64,000 nt of DNA, taken from Burkholderiaceae bacterium. GTDB lineage: Bacteria; Pseudomonadota; Gammaproteobacteria; Burkholderiales; Burkholderiaceae. Positions 58,016-64,000 of the stretch are shown piece by piece (positions within the stretch are counted from its first letter, which is position 1; each line of letters starts with the position of its first letter). The notes under the pieces were generated by a model. The model was not told the DNA's origin, ran no database searches, and saw nothing but the letters and a program-made list of their open reading frames with translations. The DNA is taken from the NCBI GenBank assembly GCA_947455485.1, contig CANGNV010000002.1:37807-101806 (forward strand). The letters run 5' to 3'. A program made the translations under genes and the position numbers.

Positions 58016-59005
58016 ATGATTACGTTTCAATTCGGTAAATTATGCCGCTCCATTGCTCAGGGCGCCCTCATTCTTGGATTTTCTGCGGCAGTGCACGCCG
58101 CTTATCCAGATAGACCCATTAAGCTGATCGTTCCCTATCCTCCAGGCGGGGCAACTGATGTGATTGGACGCATTCTCGCTAAGAATCTTGGTGAATCCTT
58201 GGGGCAGCAAGTTTTAGTTGAAAATCGCGGTGGTGCTGGTGGCAATATTGGTGCAGAAGCTGTCGCAAAGGCAAGTCCAGATGGTTACACCTTATTGATG
58301 GGAGCCGTGACATCGCATTCAACTATGGCGACTCTAGAAAAGGGTAAATTGCGCTACGATCTTCTGAAGGATTTCACGCCCGTCATGATTGTCGGCTCAG
58401 TTCCTTTGGTGGTAGTTGTGAATCCCAATGTCCCAGTCAGGACCTTGAAAGGCTTGGTTGATTATGCAAAAGCCAATCCCGATAAATTAAATTACGCCTC
58501 TTCTGGTGCGGGTGCACCTCAAAGAATGGGTGCAGAGATTTTCCAGAAAGAAGCAGGTATCAAAATCACGCATGTTCCATACAAAGGTAGCGGTCCCGCT
58601 ATGACTGATTTAGTCGCGGGTCAAGTCAATATGATGGTGGAAACGGTTCCAGCGGCATTGCCATTCATTACTGCTGGTCAATTGCGTCCGTTGGCAGTGA
58701 CAACTGCAAAGCGCATCTCGATGTTGCCAGACGTTCCTACCACCGCTGAGTCCGGTATGCCGGCTTTAGAGGTGAGCTCCACCTTCGGCGTTTTAGCCCC
58801 AGTTGGCACGCCGGTAGCGATCATTGATCAACTCAACAGCGCTATAGCTAAACTCTTAGTAAATCCAGAGGTTAAGGAGGCTTTTTTAAAGCAGGGAGTC
58901 TATGCTGCAACGCCGACAAAGCCTAAGCAATCTGCAGAGTTGTTGGCTGCGGAAGTAAGGCGCTGGGAAAAAGTGATTAAAGAAGCGGATATCAAAGCTG
59001 AGTAG
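58016..59005 (+). CDS. Bug-type tripartite tricarboxylate transporter substrate-binding protein
   Basis: YPDRPIKLIVPYPPGGATDVIGRILAKNL. Confidence 0.93.
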   Translation: MITFQFGKLCRSIAQGALILGFSAAVHAAYPDRPIKLIVPYPPGGATDVIGRILAKNLGESLGQQVLVENRGGAGGNIGAEAVAKASPDGYTLLMGAVTSHSTMATLEKGKLRYDLLKDFTPVMIVGSVPLVVVVNPNVPVRTLKGLVDYAKANPDKLNYASSGAGAPQRMGAEIFQKEAGIKITHVPYKGSGPAMTDLVAGQVNMMVETVPAALPFITAGQLRPLAVTTAKRISMLPDVPTTAESGMPALEVSSTFGVLAPVGTPVAIIDQLNSAIAKLLVNPEVKEAFLKQGVYAATPTKPKQSAELLAAEVRRWEKVIKEADIKAE

Positions 59006-59042
59006 TAATTTCTATTTATTTTTTTTATTTAAAGAATTATTT

Positions 59043-60794
59043 ATGACAAGTAATGCCAACAAAGAGAAACAGCAATCCACTGAGAGTGGTTTGCGTAAGG
59101 GCTTAACGAGCTATGGCGACAAAGGCTTCTCTTTGTTTTTGCGTAAAGCATTTATTAAGGGTGCGGGCTACACCAATAGCGCGCTAGATCGTCCGGTGAT
59201 CGGCATTATTAACACCGGTAGTTCATACAATCCATGCCACGGCAATATGCCTCAACTGATTGAGGCCGTGAAACGTGGTGTGATGCTTGCTGGTGGTTTG
59301 CCGATGGATTTTCCAACAATCTCTATCCATGAGAGTTTTGCCGCTCCGACCAGTATGTATTTACGTAACCTGATGTCGATGGATACCGAAGAGATGTTGC
59401 GAGCTCAGCCAATGGATGCTGTAGTTATGATTGGTGGTTGCGATAAAACAGTGCCAGCGCAAATGATGGGCGCTGCTTCTGCAGGTCTTCCAGCAATCCA
59501 GTTAATCACCGGTTCAATGTTGACCGGCTCTCATCGTAGTGAGCGTGTGGGTGCTTGCACGGACTGCCGCCGTTACTGGGGGAAATTCCGCGCTGGTGAA
59601 ATTGATGAAGTTGAAAAAGATGAAGTCAACGATCAATTAGTAGCTAGCGTAGGTACGTGCTCAGTGATGGGTACTGCAAGCACGATGGCTTGTATCTCTG
59701 AGGCATTGGGGATGACCGTGCCTGGTGGCGCAACGCCGCCGGCGGTAACGGCAGATCGTATTCGGGTTGCAGAAGAGACCGGTACTCGTGCTGTCCAAAT
59801 GGCAAAAGACGGCTTAACCATTGATAAGGTATTAACAGCAGATGCTTTTGAAAACGCGATGCGTGTTTTATTGGCGATTGGTGGATCTACAAACGGCATA
59901 GTGCATTTAGCTGCTATCGCTGGGCGTATGGGTTTAGAGATTGATTTAGATGCGCTCGATAAGATGGGTGATGAGACCCCGGTACTAGTGGACTTGAAGC
60001 CTTCTGGTGATCACTATATGGAGAACTTCCATGATGCTGGTGGCATGACTACACTGCTTCGTGAGCTCAAGCCTTTACTCAAGCTAGATGCGATGACGGT
60101 AACAGGTCGCACTTTAGGTGAAGAGATCGATGCAGCTCCGCCAAGCTTTAAGCAAGATGTCGTGCGCAAGTTTGATAACCCAATTTATCCACGTGGCAGT
60201 ATTGCCGTGCTGCATGGCAACTTGGCTCCCGGCGGTGCCATCATTAAACAATCTGCTGCTAATGAAAAACTCATGGAGCATGAGGGTCGTGCTGTTGTCT
60301 TTGAAAACAGTGAAGATCTCGCCAATCGCATTGATAGCCCAGACCTAGATGTAACGGCAGACGATATTTTGGTGCTTAAGAACATTGGCCCTAAGGGCGC
60401 TCCTGGCATGCCTGAGGCGGGATACATTCCGATTCCGATGAAGTTGGCTCGCGCTGGCGTAAAGGATATTGTGCGGATTTCTGATGGACGCATGAGTGGC
60501 ACTGCATTTGGAACGATCGTCTTGCATGTGACTCCTGAAGCTGCAGTAGGTGGGCCACTCGCGCACGTGAAGAATGGCGATCGTATTCGCCTCAGCGTGA
60601 AGAATCGCGATATTAGCTTGCTGATATCAGACGAAGAGTTGGCTAAGCGTGCAAAAGACAATCCAGTGATCGAGCCAACCGCTGAGCGAGGCTACCTCAA
60701 ACTATTCTTGGATACGGTCACACAAGCAGATAAAGGTGTCGACTTTGATTTCTTGAGAGCGGTGAAGATGGTTGGAAAAACACCGAAGAGGTAA
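59043..60794 (+). CDS. IlvD/Edd family dehydratase (sugar-acid or dihydroxy-acid dehydratase)
   Basis: GGCDKTVPAQMMGA; GTCSVMGTASTMACISEALGMTVPG; SDGRMSGTAFGTIVLHVTPEAAVGGPLA. Confidence 0.93.
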   Translation: MTSNANKEKQQSTESGLRKGLTSYGDKGFSLFLRKAFIKGAGYTNSALDRPVIGIINTGSSYNPCHGNMPQLIEAVKRGVMLAGGLPMDFPTISIHESFAAPTSMYLRNLMSMDTEEMLRAQPMDAVVMIGGCDKTVPAQMMGAASAGLPAIQLITGSMLTGSHRSERVGACTDCRRYWGKFRAGEIDEVEKDEVNDQLVASVGTCSVMGTASTMACISEALGMTVPGGATPPAVTADRIRVAEETGTRAVQMAKDGLTIDKVLTADAFENAMRVLLAIGGSTNGIVHLAAIAGRMGLEIDLDALDKMGDETPVLVDLKPSGDHYMENFHDAGGMTTLLRELKPLLKLDAMTVTGRTLGEEIDAAPPSFKQDVVRKFDNPIYPRGSIAVLHGNLAPGGAIIKQSAANEKLMEHEGRAVVFENSEDLANRIDSPDLDVTADDILVLKNIGPKGAPGMPEAGYIPIPMKLARAGVKDIVRISDGRMSGTAFGTIVLHVTPEAAVGGPLAHVKNGDRIRLSVKNRDISLLISDEELAKRAKDNPVIEPTAERGYLKLFLDTVTQADKGVDFDFLRAVKMVGKTPKR

Positions 60795-60943
60795 ACCATA
60801 GACAGAATCAGCCTGCTTATGCCCTTACCAAGCCAGGGAGGCCTCAAATTTGCATGAAGAATGTGTTTTTAGTCTAATTTAGCCCATTTTGGGTGAGTTT
60901 TTGGTTGGATTAGATTTCATCAATTTAGGTATAGAATCACGCC

Positions 60944-61297
60944 ATGCGATCCCGTAATAGATCCGTCGTGATTCTTCTCTGCCTTTTCTTGATTTCATTC
61001 AAGGTGGCGGCGGGCAGTGTATTTATTGATGCTGCTATCGAGCGGGCGCAGATGCATCAAGCTTCATTTGCTGGTTTTGTTGCAGATCAAAGCCATGCCA
61101 ATAAAGAAACTACCGATGGTCAGCAACAATCTCATTCGTTATTTCTCATGAGTCATGTTACTGCTAATGTGAGTGATACCAGCATCATTGTTCCATTTCG
61201 CGCTACAGAAGCCATTGTTTTTAATTTCTTTAGTGACATCCTTTTTACGCAGAATTTTCCTGATTCTGCTTTTAAACCCCCAAAAGTAACCGCCTAA
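60944..61297 (+). CDS. Secreted hypothetical protein, possibly CzcI-like
   Basis: N-terminal hydrophobic signal; overall length and C-terminal PDSAFKPPK only loosely recall CzcI. Confidence 0.4.
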   Translation: MRSRNRSVVILLCLFLISFKVAAGSVFIDAAIERAQMHQASFAGFVADQSHANKETTDGQQQSHSLFLMSHVTANVSDTSIIVPFRATEAIVFNFFSDILFTQNFPDSAFKPPKVTA

Positions 61298-61382
61298 TTT
61301 CTTAGGTTTGTCGTCAGCCTTGATTGGCTGGCTACTTTGTTATTTTGGCTAATTTTTTTAGCCTTTATGGGGAATTACCGTT

Positions 61383-61877
61383 ATGTTCGCGCTTAAAAAA
61401 CTGCTGCCATTGGCATGCACAGTGTTACTTATTTCTGCATGTAGTAGTGGGGTTAAATTAGATGATTCAAATAACGTAGCATCCATTAATGCTGGTGGAT
61501 CAATGTCTTACGATCCTATTAGCGACCCCAAGACAAGCGTGTATGGCAAGCGCTCCATTTTCTTTGAGTTTGATAGCTATACGCTTGATCCAAAGTACGC
61601 CTCTACCATTGCGGCTCATGCGACCTATCTCAAGACCTTTCATACTCAAAAGGCTGACATCATTATTCAGGGCAATACAGATGATCGCGGTACAGCTGAA
61701 TACAACCTAGCCCTAGGTCAAAAGAGATCTGAGTCTGTCAAAAGAGCTCTGCTTGCCCAGGGGGTTAATGAGTCCCAAGTAGAGGCTGTTAGTTTTGGCA
61801 AGGAAAAGCCCATGAATCCAGCGCAAACGGAGGCTGCTTTTCAGGAGAACCGTCGCGCTGACATCGTTTACCGCTAG
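61383..61877 (+). CDS. pal: Peptidoglycan-associated lipoprotein / OmpA-family lipoprotein
   Basis: Lipobox ISAC; IFFEFDSYTLDPKY; IQGNTDDRGTAEYNLALGQKRSESVKRAL. Confidence 0.87.
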   Translation: MFALKKLLPLACTVLLISACSSGVKLDDSNNVASINAGGSMSYDPISDPKTSVYGKRSIFFEFDSYTLDPKYASTIAAHATYLKTFHTQKADIIIQGNTDDRGTAEYNLALGQKRSESVKRALLAQGVNESQVEAVSFGKEKPMNPAQTEAAFQENRRADIVYR

Positions 61878-61886
61878 TCCCCTTTA

Positions 61887-61922
61887 CCTCTCCACTTTGT
61901 TTTTGTGTGGGGAGGCTTTTAT
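61887..61922 (+). terminator. Rho-independent terminator after pal
   Basis: CCTCTCCAC ... GTGGGGAGG followed by CTTTTATT. Confidence 0.75.
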
Positions 61923-61955
61923 TCCTAATGAACTTATTTAATTGGTGAGGTTCGT

Positions 61956-62462
61956 ATGAAAAATATCTATCGCAGTATTGCGCTGCTTGTAATTTTATTA
62001 TCGGGATGCGCCACAAATGTAGCGCCAATTAACAAGCCTGGCAATGATGTTTCGATTGCTAAAGTAAATGAAGTACAGAAAAAGATTGCCTCATGTGTAG
62101 CTGATGTAAATCAGTCAGACGATGCAAGGTATGTTGATGAACATATTTTGGTGCTAACGGAGAAGAGCCCAAACGCAAAAGAGCTGTTTAATTCAAGCGA
62201 CAAAATTGCCTCCGATCAAGCCGCTGTCTTAAAAAGATTTAAAGAGTCCACCTTAAAGTGCCGCGTCATTGCTAATGAGTTGCCTTCCCCAGCTCTGGTG
62301 GCTGTATATACCAATTTCTACATAAATATTGATGCTGTTTATAAAGACTTGATTGATAAGCGAATCACTATCGGGGTTGCTAATCAAGAGAGGTCAATGC
62401 GTATTCAGTACGCAAAAGAGAGATGGGCGCAGATCCTGAAAGCGGAAAAAGGAAGCTCATAA
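61956..62462 (+). CDS. Hypothetical lipoprotein
   Basis: Lipobox LLSGC; no family recognised. Confidence 0.6.
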   Translation: MKNIYRSIALLVILLSGCATNVAPINKPGNDVSIAKVNEVQKKIASCVADVNQSDDARYVDEHILVLTEKSPNAKELFNSSDKIASDQAAVLKRFKESTLKCRVIANELPSPALVAVYTNFYINIDAVYKDLIDKRITIGVANQERSMRIQYAKERWAQILKAEKGSS

Positions 62463-62463
62463 G

Positions 62464-62775
62464 ATGATGGAGGCGGAATACCAATTTGTCTGTGGATCTT
62501 GTAAATATGAGTGTGTTAGCGGTATAGGGATTGAGAGAGGCCCTCATTTTTACAAAGCTGCCATGGTATGCAATCACTGCAAGGAGGTTGACACACTTGC
62601 GATGCCGAATCCAGGGTCTATGGTGGATCTACCTGTGGGCTCGGCCGTTTGCAAAACCTGTGGATCTGCCGAGCATCTGACTGTCTGGGATGGGCTTACA
62701 TGCCCTCATTGCATGAAAAAAATGAAGGCGATTGGAACAAACACTAAAACCGAGCGCCCATTTAAATATTGGTAG
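62464..62775 (+). CDS. Small protein with several CxxC zinc-ribbon-like motifs
   Basis: CGSCKYEC, CNHCKE, CKTCGS, CPHCMKK; starts 2 bp after the preceding stop. Confidence 0.6.
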   Translation: MMEAEYQFVCGSCKYECVSGIGIERGPHFYKAAMVCNHCKEVDTLAMPNPGSMVDLPVGSAVCKTCGSAEHLTVWDGLTCPHCMKKMKAIGTNTKTERPFKYW

Positions 62776-62787
62776 AACTTTAAAAAT

Positions 62788-63594
62788 ATGTATAAATTTT
62801 TTATTAAGTGTGTAATCGGGCTCATGTTCGTTCACGCTCCTGCATTTGCAGGAAATAGCAGGGCTGATGATATTCATTCAAATATTGCCTATGTTGTTGA
62901 TGTTGACACCGGGGAGGTATTGGTTGATAGAAATTCTTCGGTCATTTCGCCAATAGCTTCGATCTCTAAGTTGATGGCATCAATAGTTGTTTTGGATTCA
63001 GACCAAGGGTTGATGGAGCAACTCAGGATTGAGAGAGAGGATATTGCCCGGCAGTCGAGTGCAAAATGGAAATTAAAAGTAGGGACGGAAATTAGTCGAA
63101 AAAGAACTTTGCGGATTGGTTTAATGTCGTCGGAAAATAGGGCGATTAATGCTTTGGCAAGGTCTTATGTGGGGGGAAGGGATGCATTTGTTGCCGCGAT
63201 GAATCTGAAAGCAAAAGAACTTGGAATGGTACACACCCATTTCATTGAGCCTACCGGGCTCTCATCAGAGAATGTTTCTACAGCACAGGATTTGATTCTT
63301 TTATTGCAAGAATCTATGCGATACCCTTTGATTCAAGAATTTTCAACAACAGAAAAATTCAATGTTGTTGACGGCGTTCATGCCCCGCAACCGTTTGTAA
63401 ACACCAACCCCATTGTTCGCAATGAAGTCATGGATGTTTTGGTGCAAAAGACTGGTTATATTGCAGCCTCAGGTCGATGCCTAGTTATGGAGGCAAAGAT
63501 TAAGGGTAGAAAAATTGCGATGGTTTTTTTGCAGTCAAAGGGAAAAAATACTCGCTTCAAGGATGCCCTTTTTGCTAGAGCTTCAATCGAGTAA
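62788..63594 (+). CDS. D-alanyl-D-alanine endopeptidase/serine hydrolase (PbpG-like)
   Basis: SISK (SxxK), SEN (SxN) and KTG motifs in order; signal peptide. Confidence 0.88.
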   Translation: MYKFFIKCVIGLMFVHAPAFAGNSRADDIHSNIAYVVDVDTGEVLVDRNSSVISPIASISKLMASIVVLDSDQGLMEQLRIEREDIARQSSAKWKLKVGTEISRKRTLRIGLMSSENRAINALARSYVGGRDAFVAAMNLKAKELGMVHTHFIEPTGLSSENVSTAQDLILLLQESMRYPLIQEFSTTEKFNVVDGVHAPQPFVNTNPIVRNEVMDVLVQKTGYIAASGRCLVMEAKIKGRKIAMVFLQSKGKNTRFKDALFARASIE

Positions 63595-63626
63595 GTGGTT
63601 TTTGGGCTAATGTTTTTTGCGTAAAA

Positions 63627-63656
63627 AGAAAAACGCCACCTCAGAAGGTGGCGTTT
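63627..63656 (-). terminator. Terminator of ssrA, possibly bidirectional
   Basis: AAACGCCACC-TCAGAA-GGTGGCGTTT; longer T tract on the minus strand. Confidence 0.85.
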
Positions 63657-63676
63657 GACTGTTACAGACTTAAAAA

Positions 63677-64000
63677 TGGTGGAACCGGCGGGAATCGAAC
63701 CCGCGTCCGCAAATCCTCTACAACAAGTTCTACATACTTAGTCATATCATTTAATTTAGCTAGCTAGTCACAGACTGACATGTTCCACGCTGGCGATTCA
63801 CTAAGTTTTCGAACCATTCCTCGTGACATGAAATGATCTTATCTCTTGTAAATGACCCTGATCTAGCTTGCGCTAGCTGACCCAAGAGAGAATCAGTTCA
63901 GGGGCAACCGCAATTAAGCGGCTAGTGCGAAACGTTCGTCGTTTGCAGTTATTACATTCCCATTGATTTACGAGATAACGGGTCCTCGGTATGCCCTTGA
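63677..64000 (-). ncRNA. ssrA: tmRNA (3' part; 5' end beyond window)
   Basis: 3' end GCGGACGCGGGTTCGATTCCCGCCGGTTCCACCA on the minus strand; tag ORF GCAAACGACGAACGTTTCGCACTAGCCGCTTAA at 63914-63946 = ANDERFALAA*. Confidence 0.95.

Noticed and set aside
60185-60661. 158-aa minus-strand ORF
   Set aside because: Antisense to highly conserved IlvD/Edd sequence.

Overview
The window looks like a contiguous, mostly core-genome segment of a betaproteobacterium. The tmRNA tag ANDERFALAA, the gene families and the composition suggest a Polynucleobacter-like Burkholderiaceae; this is an inference with no search run. No IS element, prophage, CRISPR array or rRNA operon was recognised. From left to right: (i) a light/photo-oxidative-stress type island with cry-DASH, a FeS-cluster photolyase, DUF2256, DUF2237, TIGR03643, SDR, DCC, chalcone-isomerase-like and DUF3833 proteins, and an HDAC-like deacetylase; (ii) a complete cytochrome c maturation operon ccmABCDEFGHI; (iii) an orphan membrane-anchored TAXI protein, a 2OG-Fe dioxygenase and an MFS gene; (iv) a cbb3 oxidase locus ccoI-S-N-O-Q-P-G with a good FNR box and an fnr gene downstream; (v) SulP, DUF2177, UspA and M23 peptidase genes; (vi) an acid-sugar/hydroxy-acid type catabolic locus with a TRAP-TAXI transporter; (vii) cytochrome b561/c556, chromate transporter, CrcB and three orphan Bug-type binding proteins with enzymes; (viii) pal, small hypotheticals, a PbpG-like peptidase, and the 3' part of ssrA (tmRNA) cut by the window end. 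Five small CDS missing from the supplied ORF track were found by reading: DUF2256, ccoS, ccoQ, a Pro/Ala/Gly/Lys-rich protein and a 45-aa membrane protein. No clearly new system is demonstrated. The best candidates for follow-up are the photolyase island with its uncharacterised partners, the TAXI/dioxygenase/MFS block and the sugar-acid-like locus.
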